From Thermomicrobiales bacterium (GTDB lineage: Bacteria > Chloroflexota > Chloroflexia > Thermomicrobiales > UBA6265): a DNA stretch of 64,000 bases. A model generated the notes under the pieces. That model did no database searches. It saw nothing but the letters and a program-made list of their open reading frames with translations, and had not been told where the DNA came from. Both the position numbers and the translations under genes were made by a program. The DNA lies in contig JAUJOZ010000016.1 of NCBI GenBank assembly GCA_030447415.1, positions 1 through 64,000 of the forward strand. Reading direction: 5' to 3'. How positions within the stretch are numbered: position 1 is the stretch's first letter; every line of letters begins with the position of its first letter. This document shows, piece after piece, positions 34,773 to 42,994 of the stretch.

Positions 34773-36350
34773 ATGCGGAAGCGCGTCATGCAGCGGCTCG
34801 TCAGGACGACATCGTTGCTCACCGTCCTGACGTTGTTCTTCGGTGTGCTGAGCACGGGCTCTATCTCCATCATCGTCGAGGCGCAGGCGCAGGAGCAGGC
34901 TGAAAAGCAAGACCAGAACGAGGCAGACACCAGGGCGGCGGACCCGTCGCTGCCGCGGGGCCTGTCGGAGAGTTCGGCGAGGACCGAGCTCACTCCGCAC
35001 CCCGCACCCTACCCGAGCTTGGAACCCGGCGCTGGGCTGGTTCGGGCGGAGACCTCGTGGCCCACGGAGCCCGAACCGATCCCCGACCTCGACGGCGACG
35101 GGGATGTCGACCTCGGGGACAGTTGCCCGGGCATCCTCAACGTCGGGACCGACTGGAACGGTGACGGCGTTGACAACGCCTGCGACCCGCCGGTTGAGGA
35201 GCCCGTGCCGGTCGAGGAGCCCTTCGGAGAGATCGTCAACGAGGACGTTGACGTGTTCATCGACGGCGACGGGGACCTGGCGGCCGACGACGTTGCCGAT
35301 AACTGCGTCGGCACGTACAACCCCGACCAAACTGACCAGGACGGGAACGGATTCGGAGATGCCTGTGAGGTGCCCACTGAGCCGGTGGGGTTGGAGCGCC
35401 CCGCGAGCAACGTTGCCAACGCCGAGACGGGGCAACCGGCAATTCAGCACGAGACGGGGGGTGACGTCGAGGCGCAGGCCACCGAGAACGAGGCGGTGAC
35501 CTCGGTTACCTTCGAAGCCACCGATTCAACGCCACCAGGGCGGGCGGAATGTGGCGATAATGCCACCTTTATCGCCAAGGTCGAGATCCCCGACAGGCGC
35601 TTCACCGCAGGCGAAGTTGTCACGCTCCCGACGGAGGACGACCCGAACGAAACGGTCACTATAAGGGTGCTCATCGTTGACCGAAGCGGCGACATTCAGA
35701 CGTTTGAGGTTGTATCGACCACGTTTGACTTTGACTTCTTCGTTGAGAAGCGTGGTCAGGGCGGCGGCCTCAGCCACATCACGTTCTGCGCCCGCAACGC
35801 TTCCCCGAGTCCGTCCCCGACGCCGTCTCCAACGCCGTCGCCGACGCCGAGTCCAACGCCGAGTCCAACGCCGAGTCCAACGCCGAGTCCAACGCCGTCG
35901 CCGACTCCGACACCGAGTCCATCGCCGTCGCCGACGCCGGGTCCAACTACGTCTCCGTCGTCAAGTCCAACGGCGTCCCCGTCGCCGACGCCGTCCCCGA
36001 CGGCTGGGCCGTCATCCACGCCGAGTCCGACTGCGTCGCCGTCGTAAAGTCCGACGCCGAGCCCGACGCCGAGCCCAACGCCGTCGTCAAGTCCAACGCC
36101 GGCACCGACGCCTACATCTGCGCCGACGACCTCGCCGAACCCAACGCCCAGACCTGCGGCGAGCGCGTTGCCGGCAGCCACCGGGGCGCTGCCCAACACC
36201 GGATCCGGACCTCGTCCGGACGACGGCATGAATGACCGCTACGCCCTGCTACTAGCCACCGTGGCCTTGTTCGGTATGGGAGTCGGGGCATATGGCCGGT
36301 ATCGTCGCTCCGACTGGCTGCCAGGCCGATCGGACCAGCGGCTAGAGTGA
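34773..36350 (+). CDS. Secreted thrombospondin-type-3-repeat protein with LPNTG-like anchor, split by an in-frame stop
   Basis: ATG 34773 follows GGGGGGAGGGCAGG. Residues about 10-38 form a Sec signal (TSLLTVLTLFFGVLSTGS). Two Asp-rich calcium-binding type-3 repeats follow: DLDGDGDVDLGDSCPG with DWNGDGVDNACD, and DGDLAADDVADNCVGTYNPDQ with DGNGFGDACE. A beta-rich domain with two Cys comes next, then a long PSPT repeat. Codon 425 is TAA (36045-36047). The same frame continues with more PSPT, then ALPNTGSG, a hydrophobic helix (YALLLATVALFGMGVGAYG) and RYRRSDW, a sortase-type sorting signal, ending at 36350. The stop reads TCG-TAA-AGT where neighbouring repeats read TCG-TCA-AGT, so one C-to-A change explains it. 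As written, a 424-residue secreted protein is made. Confidence 0.8.
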
Positions 36351-36356
36351 CCGCGA

Positions 36357-36394
36357 GTGGCCGGGGTCGGGCGACATAGTCCGACCCCGGCCAC
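36357..36394 (+). terminator. Strong hairpin after the LPNTG-tailed gene
   Basis: GTGGCCGGGGTCGG (36357-36370) and CCGACCCCGGCCAC (36381-36394) form a perfect 14-bp stem, seven bases after the last stop codon of the sortase-tail frame. Its position there, not after the internal stop, supports the view that the full-length frame was the original gene. Confidence 0.75.
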
Positions 36395-36433
36395 CGGACT
36401 CCCGCCAAAGCGCCCGTCCAGGAACGAAGCGGC

Positions 36434-36463
36434 GAGCGCCGGGGTCGAATCCCCGGCGCTCGT
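36434..36463. terminator. Second GC-rich hairpin before the Cys-rich gene
   Basis: CGAGCGCCGGGG (36434-36445), loop TCGAAT, CCCCGGCGCTCG (36452-36463): a perfect 12-bp stem followed by TTCCCCC. It could be a back-up terminator or part of the Cys-rich gene's leader. Confidence 0.5.
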
Positions 36464-36525
36464 TCCCCCTGCGCGGCGATGGTCTTCGTGCGCTCACCAG
36501 ACCGGGATGTGACGCCGGCCAGCGC

Positions 36526-37212
36526 GTGGCCGCGCAGTGCGGCACCATCAGCGCCGGTCAACGCTGTTGCCGGTTGCCTGGCGGGTCGTGCCAGGGCACC
36601 TGCGACTGCTGCGGCTCCTCCACGTGCCTCAACGGTAGCTGCACCGGCTGCACCGAGGACACCCAGGGTGCGTCGGGCGTGTGCTGCAACCACATTTGCT
36701 GCCAGTCCGGCCAGACGTGCTCCGCTGGCGAGTGCGCGAGCGCGCCCGACAGCTGCGACGCCAAGTTGGAGATCTGCACGGTTGACGAGACGCACCCTGG
36801 GCCGGCAGGGACGTGTTGCCAGGCCGGCGCGACGCTGGAGTGCCAGGCCTACGCCGCGTGCGATCAAATTCCGGGCGGCTCGACGCGCTGCTGTGTGCCC
36901 GACGGCGGGTCCTGTACACAGATGTGCGACTGCTGCGGCACCAGTCGGTGTTTCAACGGCACCTGCCGGGCGGAGGCGGGCGTGTACCCCGACGCATCCT
37001 GCACGGCGGGTATGCAGCCGCTCCTTGCGACCTGCTCGGGCGATGCCCAGTGCTGCCAGTACGGGGAGCGGACCGGCTCGGTCGTCTGCCGCTCCTACGC
37101 CGCGGGGTGCGGCGTGACGGCGGCGAACCGATGCTGCCGCCCGGCGGGCGGGTCGTGTACCGATAATTGCGACTGCTGCGTCGGGACGTGTAACAGCGGT
37201 ACCTGCTCATAG
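36526..37212 (+). CDS. Cys-rich protein with three CDCC modules
   Basis: About 228 residues with very high Cys content. A module of the form CCR-PGGSC---CDCC---C-NG-C occurs three times (CCRLPGGSCQGTCDCC; CCVPDGGSCTQMCDCC; CCRPAGGSCTDNCDCC), the hallmark of disulfide-knotted extracellular proteins. The only start in frame is a GTG at 36526 with no good ribosome site, and no signal peptide precedes it. Upstream in the same frame is RALTRPGCDAGQRVAAQCG with no ATG. The N-terminus may therefore be missing through decay or a base error, since export would be expected. It has no similarity to a known enzyme that I can name. Confidence 0.6.
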   Translation: MAAQCGTISAGQRCCRLPGGSCQGTCDCCGSSTCLNGSCTGCTEDTQGASGVCCNHICCQSGQTCSAGECASAPDSCDAKLEICTVDETHPGPAGTCCQAGATLECQAYAACDQIPGGSTRCCVPDGGSCTQMCDCCGTSRCFNGTCRAEAGVYPDASCTAGMQPLLATCSGDAQCCQYGERTGSVVCRSYAAGCGVTAANRCCRPAGGSCTDNCDCCVGTCNSGTCS

Positions 37213-37675
37213 CGGGCCGGTGTAGCGGGAGCGTCGGGTGGGGGCCGCATTCCCCGCCCGACGCCCGGCTGAGACGGCAGGCGTCGGTGCAGTCGCCGCG
37301 CCTTGAGCTATGAGTGAGATCGGCGGGTCCGGCTGATGCGAGCGATCTTGGCGTAACGGCGCGGGAACGGGCGGGCAGATCGACCGTGGGGGAGGTCGGC
37401 GGGATCCCCGCGCACCGCCCGTTCATCCCAGCTCGCGTTCGACGATCTCACCACTAACGTCCTCTCGCTGCCCTTTCGGGGTCGACGCCAGCTTGACCGG
37501 ACCTGATCCGTGGAATACTCGCCGGTGTATCGTCAAGAAGCCGTTGAAGGGAAAGAACCTGTCCCCGCTCGTCGCCCGTGAGGGCGAGGCGCGTCGGGCT
37601 CGGACGTTCACGGCGCGGCCACTCGCGACGGTTCGTTCAGCGCGGTCGCGCGTCCATTCGCCGCGGGGCCACGAG
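37213..37675. other. Intergenic region between convergent Cys-rich and M23 genes
   Basis: About 460 bases with no convincing gene. Frames here lack family features. The hairpin at its right end belongs to the M23 gene. Confidence 0.35.
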
Positions 37676-37705
37676 AAACGGCCGGCACAAACGTGCCGGC
37701 CGTTT
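37676..37705 (-). terminator. Terminator of the SH3/M23 peptidase gene
   Basis: AAACGGCCGGCAC (37676-37688), loop AAAC, GTGCCGGCCGTTT (37693-37705): a perfect 13-bp stem 26 bases beyond the minus-strand stop codon. Read on the minus strand it ends in TTT then CTCG. Confidence 0.8.
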
Positions 37706-37731
37706 CGGTTCATGCGGATGGCCGTATCGGG

Positions 37732-39273
37732 CTAGCGCCAGATGCTCGTGCCGTAGTGCTGGTTGTAGCCGCCGATGTCGGGGAAGGACTGACCTTGGAT
37801 GGCAAACGCCCCGGTGAACGGGATCGCAATCCGACTCCAGTTCCCGCCGTCATTCGTTTGCCAAACGGTGAGGTGAATGTGCGGGAAGCCGCGGAAGCCT
37901 TGCCCGCCCGGTCCGGAGACGTAGCCCATGTACTGTCCTTGGTAGACGGTCTGCCCCTCCGCCAGTCCCGATGCCAGGGTGACGTGGAAGAACGCGACCG
38001 CATAACCGTTGCCGAGGTCGATCGACATGCCGCCGGTTGATTCGTCGATCCACCGAATGGTTCCAGTCACAGGCGAGAGGACCGCCTGGCCGGCGGTACT
38101 ACCGTCCCGGCGTGCCAGGTCGAACGAGTAGTAGTACTGGTACGACGATCCGCTGTTGTAGTGGCTGCTCCCGTTATATCCCTGGGAGATGTACCACTCG
38201 GCGCCCGCCTCGAACGGCCAGACGATCGAGGAACCGCCGCTCGGGGGCGGGCTGGGTTTGGGAACGCCGGACCCGCCGATGTTGAGGTAGCTCCCATACG
38301 CCCAGCCGCTGAGCGTGCCGTAGGTGACCGGGTAAAAGCCGTTCTGGGCCGATCCAGTGAGTCCGACCGTCGCCCCGGCCGGCATCACTGTGAGGACGGC
38401 GTCGCCCAGGCTGGGGCCGGCACGGAGGTTGAGCGACGTCGTGGTGGTCGCGGTGCCGGTGGTGGGGCCGGGACTCGGTGACGGACTTGGGGCGCCGCTG
38501 GTACTGAGGTACGCGGCGTAGGCCCAGCCGGCGGTTCCGTTGTACGAGACGGAGACGAACCCGTTGGCGCTCTGACCCGTCAGCGTCACCGTGCTGCCCG
38601 CTGGCATCACCAGAAGGACGGCATCGCCCACACTGGGGCCTGCGCGCAGATTGAGCGCCGACGTCACGCTGGCCGTACCGGATCCGGATCCCGGGTTGCC
38701 CCCCGGCGAGCCGGTCTGGAGGTAGGCCGCGTAGGCCCACCCTGCCCGGCCGTTGTAGATGACGCCGAGGAATCCGTTGGAGGCGCTCCCGGTGAGGCTC
38801 ACCGTGGCGCCCGCCGGCATGACGAGCAAGACGGCGTCGGCGAAGCTCGGTCCTGATCGCAGGTTCAGCGCCGTCGTGGTCACTGCGGTCGACGCGGTGG
38901 CGGTGACGGCGGCCGCGTCGAATGCGTCCGTGTCCGGGGCGTTGTCACCTACGGCGAGGAAATCGGCGGCCATGAAGCCGCCTTCACCCCAGACGGCGAC
39001 GTTGTACCAGGCCGACCCATCCGGGGCCCAGAGTGGGCCGTCGAGGACATCGACGGTCGTGCCTTCGGGGACAAGCATGAGTACGTCGGCGTCGTAGCCG
39101 GGCGCGGCACGCAGACGCACATCATCGCCGTTGGCGTAGGCGACCCGAGCCGCGCCTCCGATCTCGAGGTTGGTGTCGGCCCGCGCCGCGCTCGGCACCA
39201 GGGCCGACAGGCAGAGCAGCGCCGTGAGTGCAATGATCAGCCAGCGAGCGGGCCGATGGGGTGTCGTCGGCAT
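37732..39273 (-). CDS. Secreted peptidase of M23 type with four bacterial SH3 domains
   Basis: 513 residues from ATG 39273 behind GGGAGGGAAGGGA. Signal peptide WLIIALTALLCLSALVPSAARA. Four SH3_3-type repeats follow: RLRAAPGYDADVLMLVPEG, then three near-identical LNLR(S/A)GPS-DAVL-VMPAG units, linked by Gly/Ser/Pro spacers. The C-terminal M23 domain has the first zinc ligands in SSHYNSG...YYSFDLARRDG, the core VLSPVTGTIRWI and the final H-x-H as FPHIHLTVW. It probably cleaves cell-wall peptides or acts as a wall-binding protein outside the cell. M23 is the best match, though the first zinc-ligand region is divergent. Confidence 0.85.
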   Translation of the reverse strand: MPTTPHRPARWLIIALTALLCLSALVPSAARADTNLEIGGAARVAYANGDDVRLRAAPGYDADVLMLVPEGTTVDVLDGPLWAPDGSAWYNVAVWGEGGFMAADFLAVGDNAPDTDAFDAAAVTATASTAVTTTALNLRSGPSFADAVLLVMPAGATVSLTGSASNGFLGVIYNGRAGWAYAAYLQTGSPGGNPGSGSGTASVTSALNLRAGPSVGDAVLLVMPAGSTVTLTGQSANGFVSVSYNGTAGWAYAAYLSTSGAPSPSPSPGPTTGTATTTTSLNLRAGPSLGDAVLTVMPAGATVGLTGSAQNGFYPVTYGTLSGWAYGSYLNIGGSGVPKPSPPPSGGSSIVWPFEAGAEWYISQGYNGSSHYNSGSSYQYYYSFDLARRDGSTAGQAVLSPVTGTIRWIDESTGGMSIDLGNGYAVAFFHVTLASGLAEGQTVYQGQYMGYVSGPGGQGFRGFPHIHLTVWQTNDGGNWSRIAIPFTGAFAIQGQSFPDIGGYNQHYGTSIWR

Positions 39274-39469
39274 TCCCTTCCCTCCCAAGGATGGTCCGAC
39301 TGGACTGTCCCTCGGCCACCGGCCGGGGGGGTTCCGCTTTTGCTGCCGCCTCCTTCCGCTGACTGAATCGCCCCCTGCTCTCGCTCGTGACGGTGGCGTC
39401 CATCCACGCCCTCGTCCCGCTGTCATAAAGCCGAGGTCCGGGTCGGCCATCGCCCGGGATTTTCCTTAC

Positions 39470-40168
39470 TTACGCGCGCGAAGTCACTTCGGGTTTGTTT
39501 GCGCCGGGTGTCGCTCCTGTCGCCACTGGACGAGCCGCCGGCGCGTCGCGCCGGCGGCTCGTCCATCGGTACAGCCCACGATCGGCGATGTACGCCTCGA
39601 CCGCTTCAGGCACCTGATAGCGAATCGGCTCCCCAGCCGCGACGCGCCGCCGGATGTCGCTCGACGAGACGCCGATCGCCGGGGTCGGCACGAGGAAAAT
39701 ACGGCCTTGCGCCTCGGGCACTGCCCGCACCAACTCGCCCACGTCAAGCGTCACGCCGGGTCGGCTTGCGACCCCGAGTTCGGCGAGTGACGCGATCCGT
39801 CCGGGGTCGTGCCAGGTTGGAAGGTCCCGCAGGGAGTCGGCACCCATGAGCAAGACGAGGGATGCGGCTCGGTCGCGCGAGAGGAGGGCAATGGTGTCGG
39901 CAGTGTACGAGGGACCGGCGCGGTCCAGGTCGACGGTGCTGATCTCGAAGGCAGGGTTGCCGGCGACGGCGAGCCCGAGCATTGCGAGACGATGGTCATC
40001 GTCGCTGAGTTCCTGATCGGGCTTGTGAGGCGGCTCACCGGCCGGCACGAAGAGGACCCGGTCGAGCGCTAGGACGTGGCGCAGTTCCTCGGCGACGACG
40101 AGGTGCCCGACGTGGACGGGGTCGAAGGTCCCACCGAAAATGCCGATGCGGGGCCGCGGGGTGGACAC
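39470..40168 (-). CDS. nadD: Nicotinate-nucleotide adenylyltransferase
   Basis: 232 residues. It starts with the nucleotidyltransferase motif GIFGGTFDPVHVGHLVVAEE and has FVPAGEPPHKPD, LMGADSLRDLPTW and the second motif VSSSDIRRRVAAGE. It makes nicotinate adenine dinucleotide in NAD synthesis. GTG 40168 starts immediately beside the mscS stop (TAG at 40171-40169), so the two are translationally coupled. The usual protein ends near AYIADRGLYR. Here about 28 further residues follow, partly encoded by a perfect inverted repeat (39527-39565). Confidence 0.94.
   Translation of the reverse strand: MSTPRPRIGIFGGTFDPVHVGHLVVAEELRHVLALDRVLFVPAGEPPHKPDQELSDDDHRLAMLGLAVAGNPAFEISTVDLDRAGPSYTADTIALLSRDRAASLVLLMGADSLRDLPTWHDPGRIASLAELGVASRPGVTLDVGELVRAVPEAQGRIFLVPTPAIGVSSSDIRRRVAAGEPIRYQVPEAVEAYIADRGLYRWTSRRRDAPAARPVATGATPGANKPEVTSRA
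39527..39565. repeat. Perfect 19-bp inverted repeat inside the nadD tail
   Basis: TGGACGAGCCGCCGGCGCG (39527-39545), one base, then its exact complement (39547-39565). It lies in the C-terminal extension of nadD and could form a very stable hairpin in RNA. It may act as a terminator or processing site, though no T tract follows on the minus strand. Confidence 0.7.
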
Positions 40169-40963
40169 CTAAGGTGCCCCGGCGGCGATGGTGGCCTCTG
40201 GGAACCGCTCCCGCAGCCGAGCAATAAGCTGGGCGGTCAGGTCCGCCTCGGCGGCGTGGGAAATGGTCACCGTCGCCGCCGTTCCGTCCGCTCCCGCCTC
40301 GGTGAGAACCGTGCGCGGCGCCACGCCGCGGAGTTCCGGCAGCCCGGCAAGCGCCTGCTCCACGGCCGCCGGCAGGTCGGCGATCGGCGTTGTGATCCCC
40401 TTCAGCGTCGCCGTCGTCTGGGCGGTGTCGTAGCCGAAGCGGTTGGTCAGGATCTCGGCGAAGACCGTGGCGTTGGGCACCAGCACCCGCTCCTCCCGCG
40501 CCGTTCGCAGCACGGTGGTCCGCGCCTCAATGCTTTCCACCTTGCCCTCAACGTCCCGTAACCGGATGCGGTCGCCGATCGAGAAGGGACGTTCCAGCAG
40601 GAGATAGACGCCCGCCACGAAGTTGCGTAGCACGTCCTGGACCGCGAGACTAACGGCGAGCGTGCCAACGCTGAGAAACGCGAGCACGGCGGTCCAGTCG
40701 GCACCGAGGAGCCCAAGCACCAGGCTGGCCGCGAGAACGTAGACGCCGACCCCGACCGCGTTCGCCGCGAGCGCCGCCACGTTGGGTCCCACCGTCGTGC
40801 GCTGGACCGCGCGCCGCGTCCGGCCGCGCAGCGCGCGGGCGACAAACGTGGCGACGACGACGATCGCCAGCGCCTCGACCCCGGCGATCGCGAAGCCGAC
40901 CAGGTCGCGATACGCCTCGGACAGCGCCGTCTTGGTTTCATCCCAGACCAGGTCGAGGTCCAC
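40169..40963 (-). CDS. MscS-family small-conductance mechanosensitive channel
   Basis: 264 residues. Three membrane segments; the pore helix region ALAVSLAVQDVLRNFVAGVYLLLERPF is followed by GDRIRLRDVEGKVESIEARTTVLR, the classical beta-domain entry of MscS. It releases solutes on osmotic downshock. The GTG start is at 40963. It is co-transcribed with nadD, which begins one base after its stop codon. Confidence 0.9.
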   Translation of the reverse strand: MDLDLVWDETKTALSEAYRDLVGFAIAGVEALAIVVVATFVARALRGRTRRAVQRTTVGPNVAALAANAVGVGVYVLAASLVLGLLGADWTAVLAFLSVGTLAVSLAVQDVLRNFVAGVYLLLERPFSIGDRIRLRDVEGKVESIEARTTVLRTAREERVLVPNATVFAEILTNRFGYDTAQTTATLKGITTPIADLPAAVEQALAGLPELRGVAPRTVLTEAGADGTAATVTISHAAEADLTAQLIARLRERFPEATIAAGAP

Positions 40964-41101
40964 GATTCCCCCCGCCGGTCGATTCTACCAACTCAGCGAG
41001 GGGCCTTGGATCTCGTTTCCCCGACTGGGAAAGGGCCGCCTAGCAGGCGGCTGCTATAGTGGGGCCTATCACGGCGGAGCCGCAAGAAGGGACCGGCGCC
41101 G

Positions 41102-41926
41102 GTGCTCGACTACCACGTCCACAGCGAGTTCTCTGTCGATTGCCAAGTGCCGATGGCCGCCTCTTGCCGAGCCGCTATCGCGGCCGGGGTGACGGAGATT
41201 GCGTTCACCGACCACGTGGACCACGAGCCAGCGGACCTCGGCTTCGGTTACTATCGAGCAGAGGACTACTTCCGGGCGGTTGAGATGGTGCGCGCGGAGT
41301 TTGGAGACCGCCTGAGCATCCTCGCCGGCGCGGAGGTTGACTTCAACACCGGCATCGCGGGCCAAGTCGAACGCTTCCTCGCTCAGCATAGCTACGATTT
41401 CGTCATCGGGTCGGTCCATTACGGGGCGGGTGGGCAAATCATCTTTCCCGACTATTTTGCCGGCCGCACCCTGGGCGATGTGTTCAATCCGTACTTCGAT
41501 CAAGTGCTGGCGGCAGTGGAGACCGGTTGGTTCGACACCATCGGTCATCTCGACCTGCCGAAGCGCTATGCTCCGCGCACCCACCGGAACTATGACCCGC
41601 TCGAGTTTCGCGACCAACTCGAGCCGATCTTCGCCGCGATGATCGCCCGCGGGGTAGCCTTCGAGATCAACACCTCTGGCTTGCGCCAAACGCCGAAGAC
41701 GAGCATGCCGGGACCGGCCATCGTCCGGTGGTACGTCGAGGCCGGGGGCGCCCTGATCACGATCGGTACCGACTCCCACGCGGCGCAGACCGTCGGCGCG
41801 GGCATTGCGAAGACCCTCGACATGCTGGAAGTGTGTGGCATTGAGTCCGTCGCGGCGTTTCGCGGTCGGCAGCGCCGGCTGCTCCCTATCGCCGGGCTCC
41901 GCCCGCCGGCGATGGTTTCGGCGTGA
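41102..41926 (+). CDS. PHP-domain phosphatase, histidinol-phosphatase (HisJ) family
   Basis: 274 residues. The metal-binding PHP motifs are intact: DYHVHSEFS at the start, FTDHVDHEP, AGAEVDF, VIGSVHYG, IGHLDLPKR and TIGTDSHA. This arrangement matches HisJ-type enzymes acting on L-histidinol phosphate, but other phosphoesters are possible because no other his genes are nearby. GTG 41102 has AGAAGGGA upstream; a TATAGT at 41055-41060 may be its -10 box. Confidence 0.85.
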   Translation: MLDYHVHSEFSVDCQVPMAASCRAAIAAGVTEIAFTDHVDHEPADLGFGYYRAEDYFRAVEMVRAEFGDRLSILAGAEVDFNTGIAGQVERFLAQHSYDFVIGSVHYGAGGQIIFPDYFAGRTLGDVFNPYFDQVLAAVETGWFDTIGHLDLPKRYAPRTHRNYDPLEFRDQLEPIFAAMIARGVAFEINTSGLRQTPKTSMPGPAIVRWYVEAGGALITIGTDSHAAQTVGAGIAKTLDMLEVCGIESVAAFRGRQRRLLPIAGLRPPAMVSA

Positions 41927-41945
41927 TCAGCCGGGGGGCCGCTTG

Positions 41946-42914
41946 ATGGCGGTGCGCCAACCGAGCGTCGCGCCCGGTGAACCAAAGCCGGCCGACGAGT
42001 CACCGGTTATCAATCCGTGGGTAACGGCACCGCCTGCGCGGTCCTCGCCGTGGCAGACGGACGACGGCGGAGCCTTCGGGACGGACCCGCGCGTTTCATC
42101 AGCGGCTGGCCGAACTCGGCGACTCGACGCCGACCGCCCGCGTCCGCGACATCGGCATCGGCCCTCCCTCTCGATGGCACTCATGTTGACGGCGCCGCAT
42201 GCGCTGGTCGCCGCCATGGCGTGGGGCGCGACGGCTGCCCCACTTCCGCGAACCAGCGCGCTGCCGTTGGCCGCGATCCTCGTGCTCGTCGTCCAACTCA
42301 TTGGCTTCGGGCTGGCGGACCGAGCCGAGTTGGCGGCGTGGCGCCGAGTCTGGGCGGGCAACATCATTGTCGTGGCGCTGCTCTGGCCCCTCCTCGCCAT
42401 GCACGGTGGACTTGCCGGCGCCCCGCACGTCGCCGTAGAGCGTGGAACGGCCGGTCCGGTGGTGCTGACGGCCGTGGCCTCGGCGGCCGTCTTGCTCGGC
42501 ATCGCCCTTGTGACCGCGGGCCTCACCGCGGATGAGCCGGAGCGTGCATCGCTGCTCTTCGTGCCGGCCACGGTACTCGTGCCGGCGATCCTGGGGACAA
42601 CGCAGGACCTGAGCGAGCGGCTGGCGCTGGAAGCGCTGGCAGAGGGGTACCTGGTCGCCGCGGTCGTTCTCTTCCCGGCATGGCTGACGCCGCGCGCTGC
42701 CTGGCCCTTCTTCGGGCCGCTGGCGCTCGGGGTGCAGTTTTGCCTGCTCTGGCTCGTTGGTTGGCGCCCGGCAGTCGAGCGAAGCAGCGAAGACGTGGTC
42801 CCGCTCGCCTCTGGCGGTCTCCTCGGCATCACCGTGTTGCTGACAGTGGCCGTGCCACCGCTGGCGCTTCTTGCCCGGTGGATTCGTCGCGAGCTCAGTG
42901 GCGATGCCGACTGA
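41946..42914 (+). CDS. Membrane protein of unknown function
   Basis: 322 residues from ATG 41946. A Pro/Ser-rich, charged N-terminal stretch of about 75 residues is followed by seven or eight hydrophobic helices (for example [59 protein letters not shown]). I recognise no family motif. It starts 19 bases after the PHP gene and probably shares its transcript. A strong hairpin follows. Confidence 0.7.
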   Translation: MAVRQPSVAPGEPKPADESPVINPWVTAPPARSSPWQTDDGGAFGTDPRVSSAAGRTRRLDADRPRPRHRHRPSLSMALMLTAPHALVAAMAWGATAAPLPRTSALPLAAILVLVVQLIGFGLADRAELAAWRRVWAGNIIVVALLWPLLAMHGGLAGAPHVAVERGTAGPVVLTAVASAAVLLGIALVTAGLTADEPERASLLFVPATVLVPAILGTTQDLSERLALEALAEGYLVAAVVLFPAWLTPRAAWPFFGPLALGVQFCLLWLVGWRPAVERSSEDVVPLASGGLLGITVLLTVAVPPLALLARWIRRELSGDAD

Positions 42915-42934
42915 AGCTCCGAAGGCTCGATAAG

Positions 42935-42970
42935 GGGAGTGGGTCCGATCGCACGACCGGACCCACTCCC
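42935..42970. terminator. Bidirectional terminator between membrane-protein gene and gyrA
   Basis: GGGAGTGGGTCCG (42935-42947) pairs perfectly over 13 bp with CGGACCCACTCCC (42958-42970), between converging genes, 20-25 bases from each stop codon. Confidence 0.8.
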
Positions 42971-42994
42971 GTCTGCTGAGCCCTCAGTCGGGGG

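Noticed and set aside
35800-36110. CRISPR-like or satellite repeat array
   Set aside because: The short repeats (about 12 bases, CCGAGTCCAACG-like) keep codon phase and encode Pro-Ser-Pro-Thr in the surface protein. No spacer structure is present.
36434-36463. tRNA gene suggested by GGGGTCGAATCCCC
   Set aside because: The loop has six bases instead of seven, and no acceptor, D or anticodon arms are found upstream. It is a plain hairpin.
36112-36867. 251-codon minus-strand frame over the LPNTG and Cys-rich genes
   Set aside because: Ala/Arg-rich shadow without motifs. It crosses two strong hairpins and two supported genes.
41805-41945. Longer N-terminus for the 322-residue membrane protein
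   Set aside because: It overlaps the end of the PHP phosphatase gene. The ATG at 41946 fits the gene order better.
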